Part shown: piece by piece, positions 37,419 to 46,951 of the stretch
How the letters are laid out: each line of letters opens with the position of its first letter
Position numbering within the stretch: position 1 is the first letter of the stretch
Assembly: GCF_038630985.1 (NCBI RefSeq)
Contig: NZ_CP152049.1
Coordinates: 5,972,501-6,036,500, forward strand
Length of the DNA: 64,000 nt
DNA from: Paenibacillus sp. FSL H8-0548
GTDB taxonomy: Bacteria; Bacillota; Bacilli; Paenibacillales; Paenibacillaceae
Direction of reading: 5' to 3'
Position numbers and translations under genes: made by a program
The notes under the pieces: model-generated
What the model was told of the DNA's origin: nothing
What the model saw: only the letters and a program-made list of their open reading frames with translations
Database searches by the model: none

Positions 37419-38446
37419 ATACGATTCCCTCCTTCTTGCTCTTCGGCTCCCTCTAAACAAAGCTTCAGCAAATCATCCACATCAGCCGTTGCCAAACACT
37501 CTACGGTGTCCGCCGACCCGTAATAAATTTTCACCTCGCCCGTTTCCTCTAGTATCATTCCTCCAGGGAAAATGACATCGTTTCGGAAACCGCCCTCCGT
37601 TTCATAAGATGCTTCTGGCGCAATGAGAGGTGACTTCGACATGCCGATGATTCGGCTTGGGTCTTCCTTATCCAGCAGCATAATTCCCGCTGTATATCGC
37701 TTCTGCCAGCGATCCTCCCAGCCGTTCTTGCCGCGGCTGCGGTCAATGTCCACCGCGTGGAAGGTAGTGAGGTAGCCCTTATCCGTCTTAATCGGCGGCG
37801 CGCCTGGTCCAACCTTATCGTTAGCAAACGGAACCTGCTCCACCGACAGCAGCAGCTTGGAATTCCCCCAATATGCAAGATCCGGCGACTCACTCATCCA
37901 AGTATCAAAGCGATCCATACCTCCGCGGCTATACACCGGCATAGGTCTTTCCAAGCGGACATATCGGCCGCCAATTCGATCGGGAAACAGCACCATATTG
38001 CGGTTATCAGGTACGCTCAAGCTGAGTACATCGAATTTCGCGAAGTCGTCCGTCACAGCGATCCCCCCGCGCAGACCATGCTTCGTATCTACCGCGAAAC
38101 ACATATAGCAGCGTCCTTCAATCACGGTCAGTCGAGGGTCATATACACGAATGACCTCTTCATCATTCCAAATCCAGCATGGGGCCGGCTGAGGCTTCCA
38201 GTTCACGCCATCATCGCTGTACGCAAGCCCCAGATTTGTCGTGCTATGCGGCTCAATCGTCCCCTTCTGCGCGTCTCCGTAATCATTTCGGAAAACCATG
38301 ACGTACTGGCCTTGAAACTTCGTTACGCCCGCGTTGAATACCATCGCTGGATGATATGGCACATCCTTTGGCGACAGCACCGGATTCAGCGGGTGCCTGT
38401 GAAGAATAGAACTAGATGTCAATTCGCCTATCGTCTTGTCAGTCAT
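37415..38446 (-). CDS. GH130-like glycosidase / phosphorylase
   Basis: 343 aa with a five-bladed propeller signature. Seen: HPLNPVLSP near the N-terminus, VFNAGVTKFQGQYVMVFR, the acidic residue in RVYDPRLTVIEGRCYM (usual GH130 acid region), GGMDRFDTWMSESPDL, KVGPGAPPIKTDKGYLTTFHAV and FPGGMI..KIYYGSADT. GH130 enzymes cleave or phosphorolyse beta-mannosides in the cytoplasm. AAGGAGG lies 9 bases before the ATG. Translationally coupled to the FAD oxidoreductase. Whether it phosphorolyses or hydrolyses is not decided here. Confidence 0.86.
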   Translation of the reverse strand: MTDKTIGELTSSSILHRHPLNPVLSPKDVPYHPAMVFNAGVTKFQGQYVMVFRNDYGDAQKGTIEPHSTTNLGLAYSDDGVNWKPQPAPCWIWNDEEVIRVYDPRLTVIEGRCYMCFAVDTKHGLRGGIAVTDDFAKFDVLSLSVPDNRNMVLFPDRIGGRYVRLERPMPVYSRGGMDRFDTWMSESPDLAYWGNSKLLLSVEQVPFANDKVGPGAPPIKTDKGYLTTFHAVDIDRSRGKNGWEDRWQKRYTAGIMLLDKEDPSRIIGMSKSPLIAPEASYETEGGFRNDVIFPGGMILEETGEVKIYYGSADTVECLATADVDDLLKLCLEGAEEQEGGNRI

Positions 38447-38504
38447 GGAATATGTCCTCCTTAAGTTTGCCCCTATGCTGTTCTTTCTGATTGATCTATA
38501 ATCT

Positions 38505-39368
38505 TCAGCCTTTCAAAGAACCGGCTGTCATTTGCATAAATGATTTGTTCGCAATGATATAGACGAGCAGCATCGGCAGTACCGATAAGCAAGCCCCTGC
38601 TAGCATGAGATGTGTCTGCATTGCTGCGGATGAGCCATAACGCAAATTGGCAAGGCCTACAGTTAACGTTTGCAGTTCGGGACTCGTCATTGTGAATACG
38701 AGCGGCAAAATATACTCATTCCAGCCATGCCGGAAAGCGAACAGTCCTGCAACGCCAAGCCCCGGTGCAAGCAGTGGAAGCATAACCTTAAAGAACGTCC
38801 TAATAAAACCAGAGCCGTCAATCATCGCTGCTTCGTCCAGCTCGCGCGGGATAGATTTAAAGAAGCTCGAAAGAATAAAATAAGTGCTCGCATGCGCGCT
38901 GATCAAAATTAAGATTACTCCCCACAATGAAGTGTTCAGATGCAGTATAACCATTAGATCATACTGAGGGCGAAGCACAACCGCACCTACGGAAACAAAC
39001 AAGGTTGAAGCTTGTACTGCAACGTATAATTTCTTGCCGGGGAAGTCTCTGCGGTCCGTTACATAGGCAGCCATCGCTGCAACAAGCAGTGTTCCCACTG
39101 TAGACACCGTGCTAAGAAAGGTGCTGTTCCAGGTAAACCTTGCAAAGTTCGTTTGCTTCCATGCCTCGGCGTAATTTGCAAACTGCCATTTAACGGGCAG
39201 TATGCCGGTACCGCTCATCAGCTCGGAGCTGCTCTTCAGCGAGCCCGCAATCATCATGACGAGAGGAAATAAGGTCAATATCGTTACGGCTAGCAGGAAC
39301 AGTCCGATCAGCACACGGGAGATCCATTTCGCGTAAGACTTTCCCGCCCCTATCGCTTGTTGGTTCAT
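38505..39368 (-). CDS. Carbohydrate ABC transporter permease (MalG-like)
   Basis: 287 aa with six hydrophobic segments and EAA loop RELDEAAMIDGSGFIRTFFK. Early text GSLKSSSELMSGTGILPVKW and the closing SFMQMTAGSLKG fit the MalG/LplC branch. AGGAGG lies about 10 bases before the ATG. 13 bp after the MalF-like permease; no ATPase in the locus. Confidence 0.93.
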   Translation of the reverse strand: MNQQAIGAGKSYAKWISRVLIGLFLLAVTILTLFPLVMMIAGSLKSSSELMSGTGILPVKWQFANYAEAWKQTNFARFTWNSTFLSTVSTVGTLLVAAMAAYVTDRRDFPGKKLYVAVQASTLFVSVGAVVLRPQYDLMVILHLNTSLWGVILILISAHASTYFILSSFFKSIPRELDEAAMIDGSGFIRTFFKVMLPLLAPGLGVAGLFAFRHGWNEYILPLVFTMTSPELQTLTVGLANLRYGSSAAMQTHLMLAGACLSVLPMLLVYIIANKSFMQMTAGSLKG

Positions 39369-39381
39369 TTTGCTCAGCCTC

Positions 39382-40278
39382 CTAGAATACCCGGTTCATT
39401 TTTCTGCTGAAATAATAATAAAGTGCTGTTATAGCTCCTACAATAAGAGCCGTTGCGAAACCTACGGCACTGCCGTAACCGATCTGCTGCTCTACCGGCG
39501 AGCCTGTGGATACTGGGAAGAGTAGCTTATACAGATACAAGTACATCACTTCTGTCTTGCCGATAGGCCCGCCTTCGGTCATGACCATAATACTCTCGTA
39601 TCCTTTCAGAGACGCGATAACTGCAAGCATAATAATAACCTGCATAATCGGCCCCAGCATTGGAACGGTGATACGGGTAAAGCGCTGTACAGCGTTCGCA
39701 CCGTCAATGGAGGCACTCTCGTACAGATCGCGCGGAATGCTCTGAAGGCCCGCCAAAAATAACAGCATATAATTGCCGACAGCCCCCCATGCAGCGACCA
39801 GAATGACCGTGAGCATCGCATGGTCTGGTCCTAGCCAATTGATTGGATCAGAAATAATTCCGTACTTCATCAATTGTTGATTCACCATTCCGTTATAAGC
39901 GTTAAACAAAATATAGAAGACGACAGAGATAACCGCTGTGCTAATTACGGTGGGCATAAAATATACGGCTCTCAAAAAATTACGGCCTCGAAAGCTTGCG
40001 TTCAATATTACGGCAAGCAGCAGCGAGAGCGGGATGGTCAGCACCAGCTTTCCTCCTGCAAAAACAAGCGTATTAACGACCGATTGCCAAAATAAATCGT
40101 CCCGAAACAGTCTTCGGAAGTTATCGAGCCCAACGAACAATTCCTGTCCATAACCTGCATAATCATAGAACATATACCGAAGCACCCATACTAGCGGGTA
40201 TATGCCCAGCGCCAGCGTCAAGATGACGCTCGGGAGCAGAAATAGAGAATTCTCCTGAAGTTTTCGTAATTTCAGCAC
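39382..40278 (-). CDS. Carbohydrate ABC transporter permease (MalF-like)
   Basis: 298 aa with six hydrophobic segments, EAA loop RDLYESASIDGANAVQRFTRITVP, and VMTEGGPIGKTEVMYLYLYK near the C-terminus, the CUT1 MalF/LplB pattern. GTG start at 40278 with AGGAGG 8 bases upstream. Follows the binding protein across 100 bp that contain a hairpin. Confidence 0.93.
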   Translation of the reverse strand: MLKLRKLQENSLFLLPSVILTLALGIYPLVWVLRYMFYDYAGYGQELFVGLDNFRRLFRDDLFWQSVVNTLVFAGGKLVLTIPLSLLLAVILNASFRGRNFLRAVYFMPTVISTAVISVVFYILFNAYNGMVNQQLMKYGIISDPINWLGPDHAMLTVILVAAWGAVGNYMLLFLAGLQSIPRDLYESASIDGANAVQRFTRITVPMLGPIMQVIIMLAVIASLKGYESIMVMTEGGPIGKTEVMYLYLYKLLFPVSTGSPVEQQIGYGSAVGFATALIVGAITALYYYFSRKMNRVF

Positions 40279-40335
40279 CTTTCTCTCCTCCTTTATGATA
40301 TCCTGGCGACCGCCGGCAAACGACAGAAGCCAGAA

Positions 40336-40362
40336 AGCCTCCGCGAAGTCTTCGCGAAGGCT
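40336..40362 (-). promoter_or_regulatory. Intercistronic hairpin between binding protein and permease genes
   Basis: AGCCTCCGCGAA and TTCGCGAAGGCT pair around a 3-base loop, 15 bp after the binding-protein stop. Only a weak T stretch follows on the minus strand. Such hairpins typically cause partial termination or protect the upstream mRNA, so the binding protein is made in excess over the permeases. Confidence 0.6.
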
Positions 40363-40377
40363 CCCAATTTTCGCTTC

Positions 40378-41772
40378 TTACAGCTTGCTAGGGTCAAAAT
40401 CTGCAAGAGGCGTTATCGCTGCTTCGCCCTTCTCTACCGCTTTGTCCAATGCATCATTGTAACGTTGGTTCAAGTCCTTAACGAGTCCATTCAGGTCGCC
40501 GCCGCTAAGCATGTATTTGAAGAATACGTCGCCATAGTTCGCTCCCTCTGGCGTTATGCTAGGTGTTGCTGGCCACATAGCGTCATGCTGACCGACCAAG
40601 AAACCTTCCATTCCTTTGATATCCGGCTGCTTCGCTTTCTCTGAAATGCTAGGAACAACCGCTATGCCGAAACCTTTCTCATGGTACGTTGTCATAACAT
40701 CGTCCGCATACATATACTCCATGAACTTCCATGCTGCTTCTTTATGCTTGGAGCTTGCGCTGATGCCAAACCATGTGCCGGCGGAGACGATCTCAGACTT
40801 GCCTTTGATTTCTCCGTTTATAGTCGGCGCCAGTGTACCGCCCCAGTTAATATCTGTCGGGAATTGATCTTGGTATACGCCTGGTTCTGTCGAGAACGAC
40901 ATGTACATGCCGATCTTGCCAGCTGCGAATTGAGCGCGAAGCGGATCGATATCCAATGATTCTGCGCCAGGGAGAATACTGCCGTCTGCCCACATTTGCT
41001 TGAAGTACTCAACAACCTCAGCGTATGGAGCGAAGTCGAACTTGCCCGTCTTGAGGTCATAGCCAAGTCCTTGATACCCGCTCAGCGACAAAATTTCGCG
41101 GATCGAACGATCAAAGGCGCCCTTAGGGTTTTTGTAATTCAACGCAAAGCCGTATATGCCCTCTGACTTGCCGACTTCCGTAATCTTCTTCGCTGCGTCT
41201 ACCAGCTCTTGCATTGTAGCAGGAGGAGCAGTTATGCCAGCCTTGTCGAACAGCTCTTGGTTGTATACTAGACGAAGGGTCAAGCCTGTATTCGGAAGGG
41301 AATATAGCTTGCCTCCGAAACGGTTCACTTCATCAATGATCAAACTGTCGAATTTCGTCTTCATCTCATCCGTTAAGTAATTGTCAATCGGTTCCAAATA
41401 CCCTTTCTTCACAAAAACGCCCGTGTTGGCACTTTTAATACGAAGCAAATCAGGTGCTTGATTTCCTGAAAACGCAATGTCTACACTCTGGTTGAAATTC
41501 TCGGAGAGCACCGTCAGCTCCACCTCGATATTGTCAGAGTTGCTTGCATTAAACTCCGTAATAAGCTCTTTTAGATACTCCTGATCATGCCGATCGTCGG
41601 TCCAGTACGTAATCGTCGTTTTCTGAGCCGGCTTCTCCTTCTGAGTATTTTCCGTCTGGGCTGGTTTCTCTGTTGCTTGATTATTGTTCTGAACTGCATT
41701 GTTTCCGCCGCATGCCGCGAGGACGAGCATAATCGTTAGCGCCATAATGAGAGCTGAAGATTTTTTCAACAT
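40378..41772 (-). CDS. Extracellular sugar-binding lipoprotein of an ABC importer
   Basis: 464 aa. Lipoprotein signal MLKKSSALIMALTIMLVLAAC with the cysteine in LAAC, then an Asn/Gln/Thr-rich spacer and a type-1 solute-binding fold (ITYWTDDRHDQEYLKELI, LPNTGLTLRLVYNQELFDKAGI, FAAGKIGMYMSFSTEPG). ATG at 41772 with AGGGG 8 bases upstream; a TTG two codons earlier is less likely. It delivers the substrate to the two following permeases. Confidence 0.93.
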   Translation of the reverse strand: MLKKSSALIMALTIMLVLAACGGNNAVQNNNQATEKPAQTENTQKEKPAQKTTITYWTDDRHDQEYLKELITEFNASNSDNIEVELTVLSENFNQSVDIAFSGNQAPDLLRIKSANTGVFVKKGYLEPIDNYLTDEMKTKFDSLIIDEVNRFGGKLYSLPNTGLTLRLVYNQELFDKAGITAPPATMQELVDAAKKITEVGKSEGIYGFALNYKNPKGAFDRSIREILSLSGYQGLGYDLKTGKFDFAPYAEVVEYFKQMWADGSILPGAESLDIDPLRAQFAAGKIGMYMSFSTEPGVYQDQFPTDINWGGTLAPTINGEIKGKSEIVSAGTWFGISASSKHKEAAWKFMEYMYADDVMTTYHEKGFGIAVVPSISEKAKQPDIKGMEGFLVGQHDAMWPATPSITPEGANYGDVFFKYMLSGGDLNGLVKDLNQRYNDALDKAVEKGEAAITPLADFDPSKL

Positions 41773-41878
41773 GTGCAATACCCCTTTTCGGTTATATTAT
41801 TGTGTGTCTACGATTTCATTATAGGAGCGAAGCGATAAAAAAGGAGGGTGGCACAGCCACTCTCCAGGTGCGGTAAGT

Positions 41879-43513
41879 TCATTCTGTTATAATGTCCACC
41901 TCATCTGAATGGTAGCTCTCACGAAACTCAGACGGTGTCATCCCTGTCGATCGTTTAAACATGTCGCTGAAATAACGCCGTTCCTCATAGCCGACCGCAA
42001 ATGCAATCTCTTGTACGGGCACACCGTCAATCAGCATTGCTTTCGCCTTGCGGATGCGCTCAGAAGTCATGTATTGCGTAAGTGTCATGCCTGTTACTTT
42101 CTTAAATAAAATGGAGAAATAGCTCGCGCTGAGGTGAACCTGCGCTGCGCATTCCGTAACCGTTACCTCACGTCCAAGCTGCCCGCTTAGATACTCCATC
42201 GACTTATAAATAATCGTCTGTCCCTCAGATAGTGTTCCCCTTCGAACTAAATCAGCACCATCCCTGCAGAGCGACTCCATCTGCTGCTGAAGCGCGGCCA
42301 ATGTGACTCCACTGGAACGCTGCATCGCTTTAAATCGGTCTGCTGCGACCTTAATATCGGAATAGAAGCCAAGCTCATGAAACGTTCGCATCGCGGAAGC
42401 AGCCAGTTCCTCATATAAACTAAGCAAATAATCAGGACTCGGCCTACGTGCCAAACCTTTAAGCGCCTCCGCCATTTCTTTAAGCAGCGATACCGCTTTC
42501 TCCCCATTGCCCGAACGCAGCGCGAGCAGCAGCTCATCCTTATACTCTAGTGAAACCGCTTCAGGCTGATCCGTGTGAACGACATCCCCATAGCTGATCA
42601 CGCTGTTTCCAGATGTGTAGAGATGATGAGCGAGTGCCCACTCTGCCTGACGGCGCGACTCAGGCAAGCCGCTAACGCTTTCCGCTACACCGCCTATGCC
42701 AACAGAAATTGTAAATTTCGAATATTTCCCGATATGATCACAGCAGCGTTCAGCCAAGGCTGCCGCCTCCGCCGCATCGCGGACATTCACTACTGCGACG
42801 AATCGATTCTCCTTGGAGCGATACACAATGCAGCTTGCGTACTCGCGCATCGTTTCCTCTACGATGTTCTGTAAAGTAAAACGAGCCAGCTCTATTTGAT
42901 GAACAGAAAGCTCCTCCATCCGCTCTTGAAATCCGTCAATTTCCATCAGCAGCACCGCCATCGCTTCCGGTCTTACGCTCAGCCCAAGGAACTCCCAGCG
43001 ATTTGAAGCCTTATCCCATGATGTGGGATAGCTCAGTAGAAGCTCCATATATTCCTGCTGAAGCAAGGGAATACTCTCTCGCAGCTTGCGCTCCATCTCT
43101 TTCTCATTCAGCAGCCTGGCCCGCTCCTGCAGTCCAGCCTCTCTCGCCTTTAATACGGCGGTCATAATATCCTCCTCCGTGAACGGTTTCACGACAAAGT
43201 CGAACGCGCCAAGCTTCACCGCTTGTCTAGCATAATCAAAGTCCGTGTAGCTGCTGATCAATATAATTTTACAGGCATGATTCAGCTCAAGCACCGCGCG
43301 CAGCATAGACAGGCCGTCCATTTTTGGCATGCGGATATCCGTTATGATAATGTCAGGCTTCATCTCTTTAATAAGCATTAGCCCATCTTCCCCGTTATAG
43401 GCTTTGCCTGCAAGGATAACGCCCTTCTCTTCCCATTCCAGAGATGAAAGACCTTCCACTACGCTCTTAATATCATCGATGATGCATAAACTAACTTGTT
43501 CCGTCTTATCCAA
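41879..43513 (-). CDS. Response regulator, AraC-type output (YesN-like)
   Basis: 544 aa. The receiver has D13/D14 in CIIDDIKS, phosphoacceptor D59 in IIITDIRMPKMDG and K109 in VVKPFTEED. A long middle region of about 280 residues resembles degenerate nucleotide-cyclase-like sensor text (GIGGVAESVSGLPESRRQAEWAL). The C-terminal AraC domain has HLSASYFSILFKKVTGMT and FAVGYEERRYFSDMFKRSTG. TTG start with AGGGG 9 bases upstream, overlapping the kinase stop. Likely activates the downstream importer operon. Confidence 0.93.
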   Translation of the reverse strand: MDKTEQVSLCIIDDIKSVVEGLSSLEWEEKGVILAGKAYNGEDGLMLIKEMKPDIIITDIRMPKMDGLSMLRAVLELNHACKIILISSYTDFDYARQAVKLGAFDFVVKPFTEEDIMTAVLKAREAGLQERARLLNEKEMERKLRESIPLLQQEYMELLLSYPTSWDKASNRWEFLGLSVRPEAMAVLLMEIDGFQERMEELSVHQIELARFTLQNIVEETMREYASCIVYRSKENRFVAVVNVRDAAEAAALAERCCDHIGKYSKFTISVGIGGVAESVSGLPESRRQAEWALAHHLYTSGNSVISYGDVVHTDQPEAVSLEYKDELLLALRSGNGEKAVSLLKEMAEALKGLARRPSPDYLLSLYEELAASAMRTFHELGFYSDIKVAADRFKAMQRSSGVTLAALQQQMESLCRDGADLVRRGTLSEGQTIIYKSMEYLSGQLGREVTVTECAAQVHLSASYFSILFKKVTGMTLTQYMTSERIRKAKAMLIDGVPVQEIAFAVGYEERRYFSDMFKRSTGMTPSEFRESYHSDEVDIITE

Positions 43514-45275
43514 AGTTATTTTCCCCTTTCAATGGAATGGTTATTTTTATGGTCATGCCATTGCCTGGCTCACTGTCAATAACGAGCATGCCTGCCTGCT
43601 CGCCGTAATAGAGATGCAAGCGGCTAAGAAGATTGCCAATCGCATAACCCTTCTCTGAGGTTTGCCTGAGAAGAGAGCTTGCGGTCGCCTTATCTATGCC
43701 AGCCCCATTGTCACTGACCGTAATGATGCAATGACCCGCCTGAGCATCTGAATCCAATGAAATACGAATTCGACCTCCACTTTCTATGTCGCCGAATCCA
43801 TGCAAAATACTGTTTTCCACCAGCGGCTGCAGCATAATTCTTGGCACATACAGCGCCTCCACCGCAGTGTCATTTATCTCAATTTCGTACTCAAACAATT
43901 CCTCGTAGCAATATTTTTGCAGCTCCAAATATTGCCTGACATGCAGAATTTCCTTCTCCAGCGTCGTAAACTCCTGCCCCTTGTTCAGCCCAAGCTGGAA
44001 CAAACGGGATAAAGACATGACCATATGCTGGGACTCCTCGGTTTTTTTCAGTTTCATTTTCCAATAAATCGTATTTAATGTGTTATAGAGAAAATGAGGA
44101 TCCATTTGCGCAGACAGCGCTTTAATCTCCGTCGTCCGCTTATTCGTCTCCGCTTGCTTCACGTCGTCAATCAAGCTGACGATCTGCTCCAGCATCCGAT
44201 TAAAACGAATGCCGATTTGTGCAAGCTCATCACCGTTCTGTATCTCGAAGCGTGCCGTAAGATCATTGCTCTCCACCCTCTTCATAACGACCAGCAGACT
44301 CTTGAGAGGCTTCAGCAAATAACGGATCAGGCCGCTGGACACAATCGTGACCACTACAAAACAGCCCAGCACGATAAAAACGATCATCCACTTAACGAAA
44401 ATCAAGTCCTGCAGGACGTTGTTTTTGGATTGAATCGAAACAATTTTCCAGTCATTTAACCCTAAGGAGGCGTAGTTAATAAAATAATCCTCATCATGAA
44501 GCGCATGCGTCGCTTGGCCCGCTTCGCCACTGCTGACAATGTCGCCAATCATGCCGCTATCCACCGCTTGCTGGACAAGTGAATTGCTCTCGCGAACGAC
44601 TAGCCCTCCCTTGTTGTTCACTAAAAAACGCATTGAGCCGCTCGCTGAATCCGTCCCGATCAGTCTGCTCAGCCCGCTTTCGCGAATGTTAACGACCACG
44701 TATACATCTCTTAACGAGAACAGGGTTGAGTCGGTAATCGGCTCCAGCACAAGCGAGACCACTCGCTGTTTACCCGTGAACAGCTGGTCCTCGTGACTTT
44801 CCACCCAAATATTCCGCTTCTCTTGCAAAATTCGCTCGTACATCGGCGTATCCTGAAAAGTTACAGAGCGATTGCGATTAATGGACAGCGGATAAAAGTC
44901 TCCCATCGGAGTGGATACGTAGATGGAATGGATGAGCGACTCCGCCACTCTTGCCTGCGAGAACACATTGTCCATATTATTTAGATGCTTATAATAATTG
45001 TCGTAATCACCAGCCGACACGCTCTCCAGCAAATCTTTGAATGGCTCACTGATCATGAACGTCATCATAACCAACATTAATTTACTCAGCTTCTCATCTA
45101 CGACTTGGGCGGAGGTGGCGACCGAATCCTGCGTTAAGGTGAGCGATTTCTCTTCCAATATTCCAGCCGATATATAGTAGGATAATCCTCCGGTCACTAG
45201 AACAGCCATAATCGTGACGATGAGAAAGGCATATTTCAGTTTATTGCGAAACGACAGCGTATTCACTCGCAGCAT
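43506..45275 (-). CDS. Sensor histidine kinase (YesM-like)
   Basis: 589 aa. Membrane helix near the N-terminus (YAFLIVTIMAVLVTGGLSYY), extracellular Cache-like sensor, second helix (MIVFIVLGCFVVVTIVSSGL), HAMP, and kinase core with phosphohistidine in SAQMDPHFLYNTLN and ATP-site blocks LQPLVENSILHGFG and SDNGAGI. ATG at 45275 with AGGAAGTGAT just upstream; a GTG at 45293 is an alternative. Pairs with the overlapping regulator. Confidence 0.93.
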   Translation of the reverse strand: MLRVNTLSFRNKLKYAFLIVTIMAVLVTGGLSYYISAGILEEKSLTLTQDSVATSAQVVDEKLSKLMLVMMTFMISEPFKDLLESVSAGDYDNYYKHLNNMDNVFSQARVAESLIHSIYVSTPMGDFYPLSINRNRSVTFQDTPMYERILQEKRNIWVESHEDQLFTGKQRVVSLVLEPITDSTLFSLRDVYVVVNIRESGLSRLIGTDSASGSMRFLVNNKGGLVVRESNSLVQQAVDSGMIGDIVSSGEAGQATHALHDEDYFINYASLGLNDWKIVSIQSKNNVLQDLIFVKWMIVFIVLGCFVVVTIVSSGLIRYLLKPLKSLLVVMKRVESNDLTARFEIQNGDELAQIGIRFNRMLEQIVSLIDDVKQAETNKRTTEIKALSAQMDPHFLYNTLNTIYWKMKLKKTEESQHMVMSLSRLFQLGLNKGQEFTTLEKEILHVRQYLELQKYCYEELFEYEIEINDTAVEALYVPRIMLQPLVENSILHGFGDIESGGRIRISLDSDAQAGHCIITVSDNGAGIDKATASSLLRQTSEKGYAIGNLLSRLHLYYGEQAGMLVIDSEPGNGMTIKITIPLKGENNFG

Positions 45276-45293
45276 GGAGATCACTTCCTGCAC

Positions 45294-45714
45294 TTATAAT
45301 TTGGGAACCCTTTCATTATGTCACGCACAGTCTTGCCACACAATGCAATGACAGGAGCCCGCCAGACACGGGTAAGCCATGTCTGGCGGGCGGTTAGGAA
45401 ATTAGATCATTGCTAATCGTTAATCGTGAAGCCTACATTTACATCTCGCGATTCATTGTTGTATGGCCGTCGTTACTGCTGCTATTATACTGCTCTATTT
45501 CGCTGAAGACGGAGAGGTAACCCTACTGTTGACAGGCGGTAAAATAACTCCATTAATAAATTCCTGCTAATCTTCCCCCGGCAGCTGTTTTGAAATTCGC
45601 GAGAAATTAGCGTTAGACGAAACACAAATAGGGATATCGAAGCTAAAGATCACTTCGGTATCCCTTAAGCCTTTTCAACTCATAGACCATTGCCCTCATC
45701 ATCCCTGTGTACTC
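45294..45714. other. Intergenic region with stable hairpins
   Basis: No convincing gene. 45357-45391 forms a very stable hairpin (GCCCGCCAGACACGG against CCATGTCTGGCGGGC, 5-base loop) with no T run. 45630-45664 forms a second one (GGGATATCGAAG against CTTCGGTATCCC) whose minus-strand side is followed by TATTTGTGTTT, a weak terminator for the acetyltransferase gene. The promoter of the kinase operon must lie at the left end; no clear boxes were seen. Confidence 0.6.
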
Positions 45715-46233
45715 TTACCTATCTATTCTCTCTTTAATCATCCATAAAGCCAGATCATGCCCAACATGCACATAGCTGCCTAACTGCACTTGCTCATTTC
45801 CGTCCATGATTCCTCTTCCATCAGGAATATAGCCCCGCTTAGCATAAAGGCGCTGTGCATTCCCATAGGTATGGAACAGCCCAACACCAATTCCGACCAT
45901 GCTGTGCTTCTCAAACGCTATTTGTTCGATAGCATCCATTAAAGCATTGCCGATGCCTAGTCGGCGACAGGTAGGAACAACGTCAAAGTTATTAATCTCT
46001 GGAATTCCTTTCTCAGCGAAATAGGAATAGGTTGATGCTGACAACAGATGAAGCCACCCAGCAAAGCTCCCCTCATATAAAGCGACAAGAGTAACTCTTT
46101 CCCCCGACTTGTTCTCTTCCCAGCACCTTTGAATATAATCCAGTGGTTTCCCAATATGGTGCTTAGCTAGTCCTTGGAATACGGCATCAACATCTTCACT
46201 GTTCATTTGCCTTATTTGAATAGAAGTACTCAT
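45715..46233 (-). CDS. GNAT-family N-acetyltransferase
   Basis: 172 aa. The acetyl-CoA binding motif is PTCRRLGIGNALMDAIEQIA; downstream VGIGVGLFHTYGNAQRLYAKRGYIPDGRG is the common C-terminal half with the Y..GF-like beta strand. The N-terminal IQIRQMNSEDVDAVFQGL fits. ATG at 46233 with GAGGGG about 8 bases upstream. Acceptor substrate unknown. Stand-alone gene. Confidence 0.88.
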   Translation of the reverse strand: MSTSIQIRQMNSEDVDAVFQGLAKHHIGKPLDYIQRCWEENKSGERVTLVALYEGSFAGWLHLLSASTYSYFAEKGIPEINNFDVVPTCRRLGIGNALMDAIEQIAFEKHSMVGIGVGLFHTYGNAQRLYAKRGYIPDGRGIMDGNEQVQLGSYVHVGHDLALWMIKERIDR

Positions 46234-46468
46234 ATCGCAATCCCCTCTCAAGTGTTTCCCAAAATGATAGCTTTCCCTCATCTTACCACGGCTTATATGG
46301 TACAGTACGGCTATAAATAAACTATCCCTACTGTTGAGGCGCTCAAAAGGCTGATCGTTCCTCGCACTTGTGCTGCCTCAAACCTTCTATTCGTTAGCCA
46401 ACCTATTGCTTCCATCTCTACACTGCACTTTGTACAATCAAGCCGGCTTCCGAGCAGGTTCAATGAAC

Positions 46469-46556
46469 CTACAATGTACTTATTACAATAGAATGGCACC
46501 ATTCTATGCAAAATAGGCCCATTAGACTGAAATCTACTGTATTTTGTACAACGTAG
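46469..46556. repeat. Short inverted-repeat element (TTGTAC family), copy 1
   Basis: The left end CTACAATGTACTTATTACAA and the right end, read on the other strand, CTACGTTGTACAAAATACAG match at about 17 of 23 positions. The 88-bp unit contains a perfect inner palindrome at 46489-46506. A relative with better ends lies at 54121-54310. Confidence 0.6.
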
Positions 46557-46904
46557 CTCCTCGATTCGCTCTTTATGATGGTTTCTGCTGCACAAACTAC
46601 ATTACTTTTCATACTCTCCTCTATCGGGTATGGCTTTGCTTAAATTTATATAAAAACAAAAAATACTTCGGATGAAATGTCTGACGAAGCGTATTCATCA
46701 ATGAATTTTAGCGTTAGATTCAGACGCCGTGCTCCTCCGCATTCGCTCCGTCCGCTCGGACTGCCCCTGACCTCTTGCATGCCTTGCGAGCGCTCTCCCA
46801 GCGCAAAAGCTATCCTGCACTTTTGCAGTAACTTCATGCGATTAAGACGCTCTAGCAAACCGCAGCATCATTATCAACAGGTTCCGAGAATGCATAATTT
46901 CCTA

Positions 46905-46942
46905 TACAATAAAAAAGACAACCATAAAAAACTGGTTGCCAG
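46905..46942 (-). terminator. Rho-independent terminator after the MetF-like gene
   Basis: On the minus strand GGCAACCA pairs with TGGTTGTC across a T-rich loop, followed by TTTTTTATTG. It starts 10 bp past the stop at 46952. Confidence 0.7.
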
Positions 46943-46951
46943 ATCAATCAC

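Larger units (their letters stand above)
46282..46951. other. Repeat-rich intergenic region, no gene
   Basis: Short frames here have no ribosome binding site or family likeness. It holds an inverted-repeat element (46469-46556), the palindrome TAGAATGGCACCATTCTA at 46489-46506, a TTGTAC copy near 46430, and a hairpin CTGCACTTTTGCAG (46815-46828) of a family also found near 62480. The MetF-like gene's terminator lies at the right end. Confidence 0.65.

Noticed and set aside
37757..38464. Plus-strand frame of 235 codons opposite the GH130-like gene
   Set aside because: Long only because stops are rare opposite this gene; composition is not protein-like and no start signal is present.
45357..45391. 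Very stable hairpin as a terminator
   Set aside because: No T run on either strand; kept only as a structural note in the intergenic entry.
45475..45580. Short plus-strand frame starting ATGGCCGTCGTTACTGC
   Set aside because: About 34 codons with no ribosome binding site; could be a remnant but nothing supports expression.
46311..46595. Minus-strand frame of 94 codons in the repeat region
   Set aside because: It runs through inverted repeats, lacks a ribosome binding site and has no conserved motif.
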